NCBI RefSeq assembly: GCF_000497445.1
Contig: NZ_CM002285.1
Span: forward strand, 7,755,149-7,819,148
Length of the DNA stretch: 64,000 bases
Source of the DNA: Streptomyces roseochromogenus subsp. oscitans DS 12.976
GTDB taxonomy: Bacteria > Actinomycetota > Actinomycetes > Streptomycetales > Streptomycetaceae
Direction: 5' to 3'
The translations under genes and the position numbers were made by a program. How positions within the stretch are numbered: the first letter of the stretch is position 1; the number at the start of each line of letters is the position of its first letter. The notes below the pieces were generated by a model that was not told the DNA's origin, made no database searches, and saw only the letters and a list, made by a program, of their open reading frames with translations. Of the stretch, positions 27,899-36,583 are shown piece after piece.

Positions 27899-29158
27899 AT
27901 GGCCACGGGTTATCTGGAGATACTCCGCGCCAGGCATGCGCTGCGGCTGCTGACCGGCACGCTGGTGGGGCGGCTGCCCAATGCGACGGCCGCGATCGCC
28001 CTGGTGCTGTTCGTCCGCGCCGAGGGCGGGACGTACAGCCTCGCGGGCGCTCTGGCGGCCGTGTACGGCGTCGCCAATGCCGTCGGTCAGCCGGTGCTGG
28101 GCCGGCTGGTGGACCTGTACGGCCAGCCGCGGGTACAGCTGCCCGCGGCTGTTCTCGCGGCCCTGTCCATGACGCTGTTCGCGTTCTGCGGTATCGATCC
28201 GCTGCCGCTCGCGTATGGGTCCGTGGCGGCGGCGGGTCTGTTCACGCCGCCGCTGGAGGGGGGCTTGCGGGCGCTGTGGCCGTCGGTGCTGCGCCGTGAG
28301 GAGCAGGTGCACACGGCGTACGCCATGGACGCGATCGCGCAGGAGGTCATGTTCACGGTCGGTCCGCTGCTGGTGACTCTGTGTGTGTCCCTGTGGGACG
28401 AGCGTGCCGCGCTGCTGGTGCTGAATCTGCTGGGTGTGCTGGGGGCGCTCTCGGTGGTGGTCTCGCCGCCTTCGCGCGCGTGGCGGTCGGCTCCGCGTGA
28501 GGCGCACTGGCTGGGTGCTCTGCGTTCGCCGGGTCTGCTGGCGCTGCTGGGGGCTTTCCTGTTCGTGGGTCTCGCGTTGGGTTCGATCACGGTCGCGTCG
28601 GTGTCGTACGCCGATGGGCATGGCGGTGACGCTGTGTACGGCTGGATGATGGCGGGGCTGGGGCTGGGCGCACTGGTGGGTGGCACGGTGTACGGCGCCC
28701 GTCGGTGGGCTGGTTCGCCGGAGCGGCGACTGCGGGTGCTGGTGGCTCTTCTGGCGGTGTGTTACCTGCCGTTGATGCTGATGCCGGGTGTGGTGGCCAT
28801 GGTGGTGTTGTCGGTGGTTTCCGGGGTGTTTCTGGCGCCTTGTATCGCTTGTGCGTTCATCATCGTGGACCGGCATGCGCCGGCCGGGACGGTCACCGAG
28901 GCGTTCTCCTGGCTTGTGACGACGTTCACCGTGGGTGCCTCGGTGGGGACGGGTGTGGCGGGGCCGGTGGTCCAGGCCGGTGGCACGGTGTGGGGGTTCG
29001 CGGTGCCGGGTGCGGCGGGGGCCGTGTCGCTGCTGGTCCTGCTTGCCACGGGGCGGGTCCTCGCAGCTCCCGCGCGGGGCGGGGTGGTTGCGGCTTCATC
29101 GGAAAATGATCCAAATCGTGCTGTCGAACCCCGTTTCAGCTCAGGGGATCGGGCGTAA
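27899..29158 (+). CDS. MFS transporter
   Basis: The 419-residue integral membrane protein has about twelve hydrophobic helices. It shows the MFS loop motif in the first half (GQPVLGRLVDLYGQPR, equivalent to GxxxDRxGRR) and the central cytoplasmic loop near residues 195-210. Family members export drugs or small metabolites, and substrate prediction is not possible. ATG 27899 has weak GGAG upstream. The gene ends only 9 bases before pafA, so pafA may be partly transcribed from the MFS promoter, an unusual coupling. Confidence 0.87.
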   Translation: MATGYLEILRARHALRLLTGTLVGRLPNATAAIALVLFVRAEGGTYSLAGALAAVYGVANAVGQPVLGRLVDLYGQPRVQLPAAVLAALSMTLFAFCGIDPLPLAYGSVAAAGLFTPPLEGGLRALWPSVLRREEQVHTAYAMDAIAQEVMFTVGPLLVTLCVSLWDERAALLVLNLLGVLGALSVVVSPPSRAWRSAPREAHWLGALRSPGLLALLGAFLFVGLALGSITVASVSYADGHGGDAVYGWMMAGLGLGALVGGTVYGARRWAGSPERRLRVLVALLAVCYLPLMLMPGVVAMVVLSVVSGVFLAPCIACAFIIVDRHAPAGTVTEAFSWLVTTFTVGASVGTGVAGPVVQAGGTVWGFAVPGAAGAVSLLVLLATGRVLAAPARGGVVAASSENDPNRAVEPRFSSGDRA

Positions 29159-29167
29159 TGTTCAGTC

Positions 29168-30529
29168 ATGGACCGCCGCATTTTCGGGCTGGAGAACGAG
29201 TACGGCGTCACGTGCACGTTCAGGGGACAGCGGCGCCTGTCTCCTGACGAGGTGGCGCGGTACCTCTTCCGCCGTGTCGTGTCATGGGGCCGCAGCAGCA
29301 ATGTCTTTCTGCGGAACGGCGCCCGGCTGTATCTCGACGTGGGCTCACATCCGGAATACGCGACACCCGAGTGTGACAATGTGATCGAACTGGTCACTCA
29401 CGACAAGGCCGGCGAGCGCATTCTCGAAGGACTCCTGGTGGACGCGGAGCGACGCCTGCACGAGGAGGGAATCGCGGGCGACGTCTACTTGTTCAAGAAC
29501 AACACCGACTCGGCGGGCAACTCGTACGGCTGCCATGAGAACTATCTGGTGGCCCGGCACGGGGAGTTCTCCCGGCTCGCGGACATCCTGATCCCGTTCC
29601 TGGTGACCCGGCAGCTGTTGTGCGGGGCGGGGAAGGTGCTGCAGACGCCGCGTGGTGCGGTGTACTGCGTCAGTCAGCGTGCGGAGCACATCTGGGAGGG
29701 TGTGTCCTCGGCGACGACGCGTTCGAGGCCGATCATCAACACGCGCGACGAGCCGCACGCGGATGCGGAGCGGTATCGCCGGCTGCATGTCATCGTCGGT
29801 GACTCGAACATGTCCGAGACGACGATGCTGCTGAAGGTCGGTGCCACGGATCTGGTGCTGCGCATGATCGAGGCGGGCACGGTGATGCGTGATCTGACGC
29901 TGGAGAACCCGATCCGGGCGATCCGTGAGGTCAGTCATGACATCACGGGCCGGCGCAAGGTGCGGCTGGCCAGTGGCCGGGAGGCGTCGGCGCTGGAGGT
30001 GCAGCGGGAGTACTTCGACAAGGCCGTGGACTTCTGTGACCGCCGGGGGATCCGTACGGGTACGGTGGCGCAGGTCCTGGAGCTGTGGGGTCGTACGCTG
30101 GACGCGATCGAGTCCGAGGAGCTGGACCGGATCGCGACCGAGATCGACTGGGTGATGAAGTACAAGCTCATCGAGCGGTACCGGGCCAAGCACAACATGA
30201 CGATGTCGCATCCGCGGGTTGCTCAGATAGACCTCGCGTACCACGACATCCACCGCCGTCGTGGTCTGTACTACCTGCTGGAGAAGAAGGGCCAAGCGGC
30301 CCGGGTGTGCAACGACTTGAAGATCTTCGAGGGCAAGTCGGTGCCGCCGCAGACGACTCGGGCGCGGCTGCGGGGCGACTTCATCCGGCGGGCGCAGGAG
30401 CAGCGCAGGGACTTCACGGTCGACTGGGTGCATCTGAAGCTCAACGACCAGGCGCAGCGCACCGTGTTGTGCAAGGACCCGTTCCGTTCGGTGGACGACC
30501 GGGTGGAGAAGCTGATCGCCGGAATGTAG
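29168..30529 (+). CDS. pafA: Pup-protein ligase PafA
   Basis: Phosphorylates the C-terminal Glu of Pup with ATP and joins it to substrate lysine side chains. The 453-residue protein is a close relative of Dop: [12 protein letters not shown] holds a metal-binding Glu, with [29 protein letters not shown] and the shared [20 protein letters not shown] stretch. The Dop-specific insertion is absent. ATG 29168 directly follows the MFS gene. The 143 bases after it show no strong hairpin. Confidence 0.97.
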   Translation: MDRRIFGLENEYGVTCTFRGQRRLSPDEVARYLFRRVVSWGRSSNVFLRNGARLYLDVGSHPEYATPECDNVIELVTHDKAGERILEGLLVDAERRLHEEGIAGDVYLFKNNTDSAGNSYGCHENYLVARHGEFSRLADILIPFLVTRQLLCGAGKVLQTPRGAVYCVSQRAEHIWEGVSSATTRSRPIINTRDEPHADAERYRRLHVIVGDSNMSETTMLLKVGATDLVLRMIEAGTVMRDLTLENPIRAIREVSHDITGRRKVRLASGREASALEVQREYFDKAVDFCDRRGIRTGTVAQVLELWGRTLDAIESEELDRIATEIDWVMKYKLIERYRAKHNMTMSHPRVAQIDLAYHDIHRRRGLYYLLEKKGQAARVCNDLKIFEGKSVPPQTTRARLRGDFIRRAQEQRRDFTVDWVHLKLNDQAQRTVLCKDPFRSVDDRVEKLIAGM

Positions 30530-30672
30530 CGGGAACCGGGTGAGTCAAGTGCTTCGGCTGTGAAATGCCGGAACGCCACACGGGCGTCGTACGTTTCCCG
30601 TACGGCGCCCTTCTCACGCCGTAGAGTTGCGCGCACGCCATCCGCAAGATCGACCGATTACGAGGCTCTTCC

Positions 30673-31677
30673 GTGCGTCGACGTTCACTTCTCCTCGCCG
30701 CTGTTCCCGCAGGTCTGGTCACGCTCGCCGCGTGTGGTGACGGCAAGTCCGCCTCCAGCAAGGCCAGTGCCTCCCCGTCGCCGTCGGTGTCCTCGGCGCC
30801 GCCGCCGAAGATCGTGGAGGGGCCGTTGCCGGCGATCACGGCGGGTGCGAAGTTCGGCGAGAAGCCGACGGTGGCCAAGGGGCCGGGGGAGCCGTCGACG
30901 AACCTGGCGGTGAAGACGGTGATCGCGGGCAGTGGCGGCACGGTCGCGGAGAACGACTTCGTCCAGGCGAACTACCTTGGTCAGATCTGGGACACGGCCA
31001 AGGTCTTCGACAACTCGTACGACAAGAAGCGTCCGCTGGTGCTGCAGCTCGCCGCGGGCGGCGTGATCGATGGCTGGCGGTATGGGCTGGCGGGCAAGAA
31101 GGCCGGCAGTCGTGTGCAGATCGCGGTGCCGCCCTCCTTGGGTTACGGCAAGGAGGGCGAGCCGCAGGCGGGTATCAAGGGCACGGACACGCTGGTGTTC
31201 GTGATCGACGTGATCGATGTCTTCAACTCGAAGAGCTCGGCCAAGGGCAAGCCGGTGGCGCAGAGCGACGCCTCGCTGCCCACGGTGGCCACCAACACCG
31301 ACGGCGGTGTCCCCAAGGTCACGGTTCCGAAGGCGGCTCCGCCGAAGAAGCTGGTGTCGACGTATGTCCTGGAGGGCGACGGGCCGGAGCTGAAGGCCGA
31401 CCAGACGGTCCTGTGCCAGTTCCAGGGGCTGGTCTGGGACAGCGGCAAGACGTTTCAGCGCACGTATGGCTCGGGCCGCCTCAGCCAGTTCGCGCTGGCA
31501 CAGATGCAGCAGGCGGTCAAGGGTCTGGCGGATGGTCTGACCGGCAAGAAGGTGGGCAGCCGGGTGCTGATCGTGGTGCCGCCGGAGCTGGGTTACGGCG
31601 ACACTCCGCCGAGCGGCGGCATCATCAAGAAGGGCGCGACGCTCGTGTTCACGGTGGACATCCTCGCGGCGATGTAG
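30673..31677 (+). CDS. lipoprotein with two FKBP-type peptidyl-prolyl isomerase domains
   Basis: Extracytoplasmic prolyl isomerase/chaperone. The 334-residue protein has a lipobox VTLAAC with Cys21, a Ser/Pro linker, and two FKBP domains (about residues 90-190 and 235-334). The first has VQANYLGQIWD, VIDGWRYGLAG and PPSLGYGKEG, and the second VLCQFQGLVWD, GLADGLTGKK and PPELGYGDTPP. The start is GTG 30673. It precedes the cytosolic FKBP by 84 bases. Confidence 0.92.
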   Translation: MRRRSLLLAAVPAGLVTLAACGDGKSASSKASASPSPSVSSAPPPKIVEGPLPAITAGAKFGEKPTVAKGPGEPSTNLAVKTVIAGSGGTVAENDFVQANYLGQIWDTAKVFDNSYDKKRPLVLQLAAGGVIDGWRYGLAGKKAGSRVQIAVPPSLGYGKEGEPQAGIKGTDTLVFVIDVIDVFNSKSSAKGKPVAQSDASLPTVATNTDGGVPKVTVPKAAPPKKLVSTYVLEGDGPELKADQTVLCQFQGLVWDSGKTFQRTYGSGRLSQFALAQMQQAVKGLADGLTGKKVGSRVLIVVPPELGYGDTPPSGGIIKKGATLVFTVDILAAM

Positions 31678-31761
31678 CCGGTGCGCCCGTGAGGGGCGGC
31701 GGAGCTGCGGAGGTGAAAGACTGTCCGTGTTTCGTGTCGTACACAAGCAGGAGCTTTTGAC

Positions 31762-32133
31762 GTGAGCAACGAGAAGCCCGAGATCGACTTCCCGGGCGGC
31801 GAGCCCCCGGCCGACCTGGAGATCAAGGACATCTGGGAGGGCGACGGCGAGGTCGCGAAGGCAGGTCAGACCGTCACGGTGCACTACGTGGGCGTCGCCT
31901 TCAGCACCGGCGAGGAGTTCGACGCCAGCTGGAACCGGGGCACCCCGTTCCGCTTCCCGCTCGGCGGGGGCCGTGTCATCAAGGGCTGGGACCTGGGCGT
32001 GCAGGGCATGAAGGTCGGTGGCCGTCGCCAGCTGACCATCCCCGCCCACCTCGCCTACGGCAACCAGAGCCCGACTCCGTTGATCCAGCCGGGCGAGACG
32101 CTGATCTTCGTGGTGGACCTGATCGCCGTCTGA
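31762..32133 (+). CDS. small FKBP-type peptidyl-prolyl cis-trans isomerase
   Basis: The 123-residue single-domain FKBP has no signal peptide, so it is cytosolic. Active-site residues are visible in VTVHYVGVAFSTGEEFDASW, VIKGWDLGVQGMKVGGRR and PAHLAYGNQSP. It ends exactly at the domain boundary. GTG 31762 has CAGGAG ten bases upstream. It lies between the FKBP lipoprotein and pafB. Confidence 0.94.
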   Translation: MSNEKPEIDFPGGEPPADLEIKDIWEGDGEVAKAGQTVTVHYVGVAFSTGEEFDASWNRGTPFRFPLGGGRVIKGWDLGVQGMKVGGRRQLTIPAHLAYGNQSPTPLIQPGETLIFVVDLIAV

Positions 32134-32325
32134 TCCCGGCCTGATCCACGCGTGATCGTCTGTCGGGTCCGGCCGGGGCCGTGCCCGGTCGTCCGGCCGG
32201 GTCCGACCGGATCCGATCACCTGGGGTCCATGCCTGTCCGGGCATGGGCCCTCGGCTTTTGCCACCGCACTCAGGAGCGGTACGGTCATCGCTCGGAAGC
32301 ACCAGAGGAAAGGCGAAGGGCGTCG

Positions 32326-33279
32326 ATGGCCATTGCCAAGGCAGAGCGGCTGATGAACCTCGCGCTGTGTCTGCTCGGCACACGGCGGCCACTCAGCAAG
32401 CGTGAGCTGCGTGCGTCCATCGAGGCCTACCTCGAAGCGGGCAGCGACGACTCCTTCAACCGGATGTTCGAGCGGGACAAGGACGACCTGCGCGAGCTGG
32501 GCCTGGTGATCGAGACGGTCGAGAACCTGGACGGCGAGGTCGGCTATCTCGCCCGCCGTGACAGCAACCGGCTGCCGCCCATCACGCTGGACGCCGAGGA
32601 GGCCGCGGCGCTCGGCCTCGCCGCGAAGGTCTGGCAGCAGGCCCGCCTGGCCGGCGCGGCCAGCGGGGCCCTGCAGAAGCTGCGCGCCGCGGGGCTGCCC
32701 GAGGACGTCGACCCGTACGAGGCGCACGGTGCCCTGGAACCGCGGATCCCGGTGCACGAGGCCGCCTTCGAGCCGCTGATGCTGGCCTGCCGCGACCGCC
32801 GCCCGGTCGTCTTCGACTACCGCAAGGCCTCCGCCGCCCACCCCGAGCCCCGGCATGTGGAGCCCTGGGCGCTGGAGTGCTGGCGCGGGCACTGGTACCT
32901 GGCCGGTTTCGACCGGGACCGGGGTGCCGAGCGTGTCTTCCGGCTCTCCCGGATCACCGGCCGGGTGCGCTCGCGCGGTACGGGCTTCACCGCTCCCGTG
33001 CCCGATGTCGTCACCGTGCGGGAGACCGTCGCGAGCTGGGCGGGCGAGATCGCCGACGGTACGGCTCTGATCCGGCTGCGTTCCGGCGCCGGTTACCCCC
33101 TTCGGGCGAAGGCCACCAGCGTGCGGGAACTCGGCGACGGCTGGGACGAGTTGGAGATTCCGTACGGGCACGGCCTGGACGCCTGGCTGGTGGAGTTCGG
33201 GCCGGACGTGGTGGTCCTGGAGCCGGCCGAGCTGCGCGCGGACGTGGTGGACCGGCTGCGGGCCGTGGCCAAAGGCTGA
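32326..33279 (+). CDS. pafB: WYL-domain transcriptional regulator PafB
   Basis: With PafC it forms the actinobacterial activator of the LexA-independent DNA-damage response. The 317-residue protein has an N-terminal winged helix (KAERLMNLALCLLGTRRPLS), a WYL domain with HVEPWALECWRGHWYLAGFD (about residues 180-200) and a C-terminal WCX extension. ATG 32326 is preceded by AGGCGAAGGG. pafC follows after 15 bases. Despite its name it is not needed for pupylation; the co-location is conserved. Confidence 0.93.
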   Translation: MAIAKAERLMNLALCLLGTRRPLSKRELRASIEAYLEAGSDDSFNRMFERDKDDLRELGLVIETVENLDGEVGYLARRDSNRLPPITLDAEEAAALGLAAKVWQQARLAGAASGALQKLRAAGLPEDVDPYEAHGALEPRIPVHEAAFEPLMLACRDRRPVVFDYRKASAAHPEPRHVEPWALECWRGHWYLAGFDRDRGAERVFRLSRITGRVRSRGTGFTAPVPDVVTVRETVASWAGEIADGTALIRLRSGAGYPLRAKATSVRELGDGWDELEIPYGHGLDAWLVEFGPDVVVLEPAELRADVVDRLRAVAKG

Positions 33280-33294
33280 AGGGGGAGCAGGACT

Positions 33295-34299
33295 GTGGCA
33301 GGCAAACCGGTCAGGACCGTGAACGCCATCGACCAGACCCGGCGGATGCTCTCCCTGGTGACGTATCTCAGGGAGCGGCCCGGCGCGCGGATCGCGGATG
33401 TGGCGCGTGCCTTCGGCATCACCGAGGACGAGCTCGTCGCCGACCTCGATCTGCTGCCCATGTGCGGCACCAGCTTCCGCGGCGGTGATCTGCTGGACAT
33501 CGACACCGACGGTGAGCGCATCTGGTGGCACAATGCGGCCGCGCTCGGCGAGGAGGCCGCCGAGCCGCTGCGGCTCGCCGCCGACGAGGCGACCGCCCTG
33601 CTGGTGGCCGCCCGAGCGGTCTCGACGCTGCCGGGTCTGCGCGAGGGCGACCGGCAGGCGCTGCTGCGGGCCACCGCCAAGGTGGAGGCCGCCGCCGGTG
33701 AGGCCGCGGGCGCCAGCGCCCGGCTGTCGGTGACGTTCGAGTCCGAGGGCGGGGTCTTCGCCGATGTCGACCGGGCGATCTCCGAGCGCCGCCGGCTGTG
33801 GATCCGTTACTACTCGCCGGCCCGGGACGAGGTCACCGAGCGCGAGATAGACCCCATCCGTCTGGTCAGCGTCGGGCACACCTATGTCGAGGCCTGGTGC
33901 CGCCGCTCCGAGGCCAGGCGGACCTTCCGGCTCGACCGGGTCGCCGAGATCAGAATCCTGGACGAGCCGTCCGCACCTCCGGAGATAGAGCTGCGTGACC
34001 TGTCCGAGGCGCTGGTGCAGCCGGCCGCCGAGGATCCGGAGGTCGTGGTCGAGGTCGGCCCGGGCGGCCGCTGGGTCGCCGAGTACTACCCGCACGACAG
34101 CGCGGATGAGCTTCCCGACGGCGGGCTGCGTATCACTCTGCGCACCCCCGATCCGGCCTCGCTGCGCCGGCTGGCGCTGCGGCTCGGCCGGGACGGCCGG
34201 ATCGTCTCCCCGCCCGACCTGGCCGACAGCGCCCGCCGGGCGGCCCGTGAGGCCTTGGAGGCGTATGACACGGTGCAGTCGGCGAACTCCGGGCAGTGA
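33295..34299 (+). CDS. pafC: WYL-domain transcriptional regulator PafC
   Basis: Partner of PafB in a heterodimeric DNA-damage regulator. The 334-residue protein has the same architecture: N-terminal winged helix (AIDQTRRMLSLVTYLRERPG), a WYL domain in which the signature reads DPIRLVSVGHTYVEAWC (Trp-Tyr-Leu partly replaced, as usual for PafC), and a WCX C-terminus. The start is GTG 33295, with GGGGGAG upstream. Confidence 0.93.
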   Translation: MAGKPVRTVNAIDQTRRMLSLVTYLRERPGARIADVARAFGITEDELVADLDLLPMCGTSFRGGDLLDIDTDGERIWWHNAAALGEEAAEPLRLAADEATALLVAARAVSTLPGLREGDRQALLRATAKVEAAAGEAAGASARLSVTFESEGGVFADVDRAISERRRLWIRYYSPARDEVTEREIDPIRLVSVGHTYVEAWCRRSEARRTFRLDRVAEIRILDEPSAPPEIELRDLSEALVQPAAEDPEVVVEVGPGGRWVAEYYPHDSADELPDGGLRITLRTPDPASLRRLALRLGRDGRIVSPPDLADSARRAAREALEAYDTVQSANSGQ

Positions 34300-34360
34300 G
34301 AGCGCCCCAAGGTGCGCGCGGCGCACTTGGCGTACGACCACGAAATGAGGAGCGAGGGCT

Positions 34361-34654
34361 GTGAGCGAGTCTCCGGTGTCCGGTGCGGGTGAGATGACGG
34401 TGGCGGTCGCCTTCGCCGGGATGAAGAGAGCGGTCCCCGTGGTGTTCAAGGCGGGCTGCCCGGACTGCCGGGGCCGCTTCGAACTCGCCGCGAGCGCGCT
34501 GCGCCTCGCCATCGGCGCCAGCAGCCGGACCACGTTCTACTCCTTCACCTGCCCCGAGTGCGGCGCCGCCGTCCGCAAGCCAGCGGGGGAGCGCATCGTC
34601 GAGCTGCTCACCGACGGCGGGGTCAGCACACTGCGGCTGCACTCCACGGTGTAG
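34361..34654 (+). CDS. small zinc-ribbon protein of unknown function
   Basis: The 97-residue protein has two knuckles, GCPDCRGRFEL and FTCPECGAAVRK, spaced about 35 residues apart, which should bind one zinc. GTG 34361 has GAGCGAGG upstream. It sits between pafC and tatA in a run of plus-strand genes and may be cotranscribed. I recognise no specific role; nucleic-acid or protein binding is plausible. Confidence 0.8.
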   Translation: MSESPVSGAGEMTVAVAFAGMKRAVPVVFKAGCPDCRGRFELAASALRLAIGASSRTTFYSFTCPECGAAVRKPAGERIVELLTDGGVSTLRLHSTV

Positions 34655-34696
34655 GCGGCTGCGTCGCACGGCCGGGGACGGTCTAGTCTCGACGTC

Positions 34697-34891
34697 ATGT
34701 TCTGGCCGATGTGCGCGGTAGCGGTGGGTTTCCTGGGTCTCGCGGTGCTGGGGGTGCTCGCCGTCCGGGTCTTCCTGGAGGCGCGGCGCCTCGGACAGCA
34801 GGTCACGGACTCCGCGCGCCGTATCAACAGGGCGGCCGAGGACCTGGAGCGGGCGGCCGTCAGCACGGCTCGCGCCGTGGATGCGTTGTAG
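34697..34891 (+). CDS. small single-pass membrane protein
   Basis: The 64-residue protein starts with one hydrophobic helix (MFWPMCAVAVGFLGLAVLGV) followed by an amphipathic helix rich in Arg, Ala and Glu. No conserved family was recognised. It starts at ATG 34697, about 40 bases after the zinc-ribbon gene. Promoter-like TAGTCTCGAC lies just before the start (34684-34693), so a leaderless or short-leader transcript is possible. Confidence 0.65.
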   Translation: MFWPMCAVAVGFLGLAVLGVLAVRVFLEARRLGQQVTDSARRINRAAEDLERAAVSTARAVDAL

Positions 34892-35075
34892 ATTGCCTCA
34901 GCCCATGCGCTTTGGGTCACTTCGCCCTGTCACCGTGCCGGTCCGGCCAGGTACGCTGCTGGTCGCGGCCCGGAAAACGAGGCGCGGTCCGCAGCCAGAG
35001 CGGGAGTACGCACGGGGATTGTTTTACGTTCATCCCCGGGCGATACGATCGCTCCCAGCACGATGGTCAGACATT

Positions 35076-35093
35076 TGTCCGACCCGTCGGACA
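35076..35093. promoter_or_regulatory. perfect inverted repeat upstream of tatA
   Basis: TGTCCGAC-CC-GTCGGACA is an 8-bp palindrome with a 2-base spacer, 38 bases before the tatA start. A related half-site, CAGACA, lies at 35069-35074. It resembles an operator more than a terminator. It lies in the 240-base gap 34892-35131, where I see no gene. Confidence 0.45.
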
Positions 35094-35131
35094 TGCCCCG
35101 TCGCCCCGCCTCAGTGAGAAGGTGAAGACTT

Positions 35132-35419
35132 ATGTTCCGCAACGCACTTGAGCCGTGGCACCTGGTGCTCCTGGTTCTGGTGATTGTCCTCGTGTTCGGC
35201 TCCAAGAAGCTTCCGGACATGGCGCGCTCGCTCGGCAAGTCCGCTCGCATCCTGAAGAGCGAGGCCAAGGCGATGAAGGACGACGGCAAGCAGTCCACCA
35301 CCTCCGCCCAGCCCGCCGAGGAGCAGCCCCCGGCTCAGCGCACGATCCAGGCCTCGCCCGGCGACGTGACCAGCTCCCGGCCGGTGAACGAGCAGACGGA
35401 CACGACGACCCAGCGCTGA
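35132..35419 (+). CDS. tatA: twin-arginine translocase subunit TatA
   Basis: Pore-forming component of the Tat export system. The 95-residue protein has one N-terminal membrane helix ([20 protein letters not shown]) with the FGSKKLPD hinge, an amphipathic helix (residues about 26-45), and a disordered polar tail. ATG 35132 is preceded by GAGAAGG. tatC follows after 47 bases. Confidence 0.95.
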   Translation: MFRNALEPWHLVLLVLVIVLVFGSKKLPDMARSLGKSARILKSEAKAMKDDGKQSTTSAQPAEEQPPAQRTIQASPGDVTSSRPVNEQTDTTTQR

Positions 35420-35466
35420 CGCGAGGACCGGAGAATCCGGTCCGCTGCACGAGATGAGGATGTGGG

Positions 35467-36411
35467 TTGCCCAAGTCTGCCCGCAAGAAGGAGAGGGATC
35501 CCGAGGGGCGCATGCCACTCGCGGATCACTTGCGTGAGCTGCGCAACCGGCTCGCGAAGGCCGTCCTGGCGATCGTCGTCGTCACGATCGTGTCCGCCTT
35601 CTTCTACCAGGACATCATCAACTTCGTCACCAAGCCGGTGCTCGACTCGGTCGGCTGCTCACAGTCCCTCGGGCAGCTGGCCAAGACCAAGAACGCCCAC
35701 TGCGCGCACATCACGGTCAGCGGCCTGCTGGCGCCGTTCACCCTGGCCCTGAAGGTCGCGCTGACGGCGGGCATCGTGCTGGCGTCCCCGGTCTGGCTCT
35801 ACCAGCTGTGGGCGTTCGTCGCGCCCGGCCTGCACCGGCACGAGAAGAAGTACGCCTACGCGTTCGTCGGGTTCGGCTTCCCGCTCTTCCTCGCCGGCGG
35901 ATACATCGCGTACCACGTGCTGCCCATGACGGCGAGGGTGATGATCGACCTCACGCCCAAGGGTGCCGAGAACCTGCTGCCGGCGGTCGACCTGGTCGAC
36001 CTGGTCACCCGCATGATCATTGTCTTCGGTCTCGCCTTCGAGATGCCCTTGCTGCTGGTCATGCTCAACCTCACCGGCGTCCTGTCCGGCCGGCGGATGC
36101 TCGGCTGGTGGCGTGGCATGATCGTCGGCATCGCCGCCTTCGCGGCCGTGGCCACACCCAGCCCCGACCCGGGGACGATGCTGGCGCTGGCGGCGCCGAT
36201 CTGGGCGCTGTTCTTCATCGCCGTGGCCGTCTCGCTGCTCAACGACCGGCGCAAGGAGCGCCGGGCGGCCGAGGGGCCCGCCGACGACGAGGCCTCCGAG
36301 CTGGACCTCACCCCCGAGGACATCGGCGAGATCGAGCCCGTCCCGGCCGCCCGGGCGCTGCCCGAGCAGTCGAGCACGGACCGGGTCAACGGCTATGACG
36401 ACGTGACCTGA
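35467..36411 (+). CDS. tatC: twin-arginine translocase subunit TatC
   Basis: Receptor subunit of the Tat system, recognising twin-Arg signal peptides. The 314-residue protein has six membrane helices, the N-terminal signature RMPLADHLRELRNRL, and the conserved cytosolic loop around APGLHRHEKKYAY. The C-terminal tail of about 60 residues is acidic and Streptomyces-like. The start is TTG 35467, with GATGAGGATG upstream; no ATG or GTG lies close enough. It is followed by a strong hairpin. Confidence 0.95.
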   Translation: MPKSARKKERDPEGRMPLADHLRELRNRLAKAVLAIVVVTIVSAFFYQDIINFVTKPVLDSVGCSQSLGQLAKTKNAHCAHITVSGLLAPFTLALKVALTAGIVLASPVWLYQLWAFVAPGLHRHEKKYAYAFVGFGFPLFLAGGYIAYHVLPMTARVMIDLTPKGAENLLPAVDLVDLVTRMIIVFGLAFEMPLLLVMLNLTGVLSGRRMLGWWRGMIVGIAAFAAVATPSPDPGTMLALAAPIWALFFIAVAVSLLNDRRKERRAAEGPADDEASELDLTPEDIGEIEPVPAARALPEQSSTDRVNGYDDVT

Positions 36412-36439
36412 GCCCAGAGGGCACCGAACCGCTCACGAC

Positions 36440-36472
36440 GCCCCCGCCCCGGACGATTCCCGGGACGGGGGC
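36440..36472 (+). terminator. terminator behind tatC
   Basis: GCCCCCG and CGGGGGC with inner CCCGG/CCGGG form a long stem with one mismatch pair and a 6-base loop, 29 bases after the tatC stop. Confidence 0.65.
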
Positions 36473-36583
36473 ATTCGCCTTCGCAGGTCAGCGGTCCCGT
36501 CGATCAGCGGGCTTCGTCGATCAGCCCACGTTCGGATAATGATCGTCCTGTTGTCAGTGGCGCCCGGTACGCTCGAAAGCACG

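Noticed and set aside
30685..34533. A 1282-codon open frame on the minus strand opposite the FKBP and paf genes
   Set aside because: Runs across five real plus-strand genes and has shadow composition.
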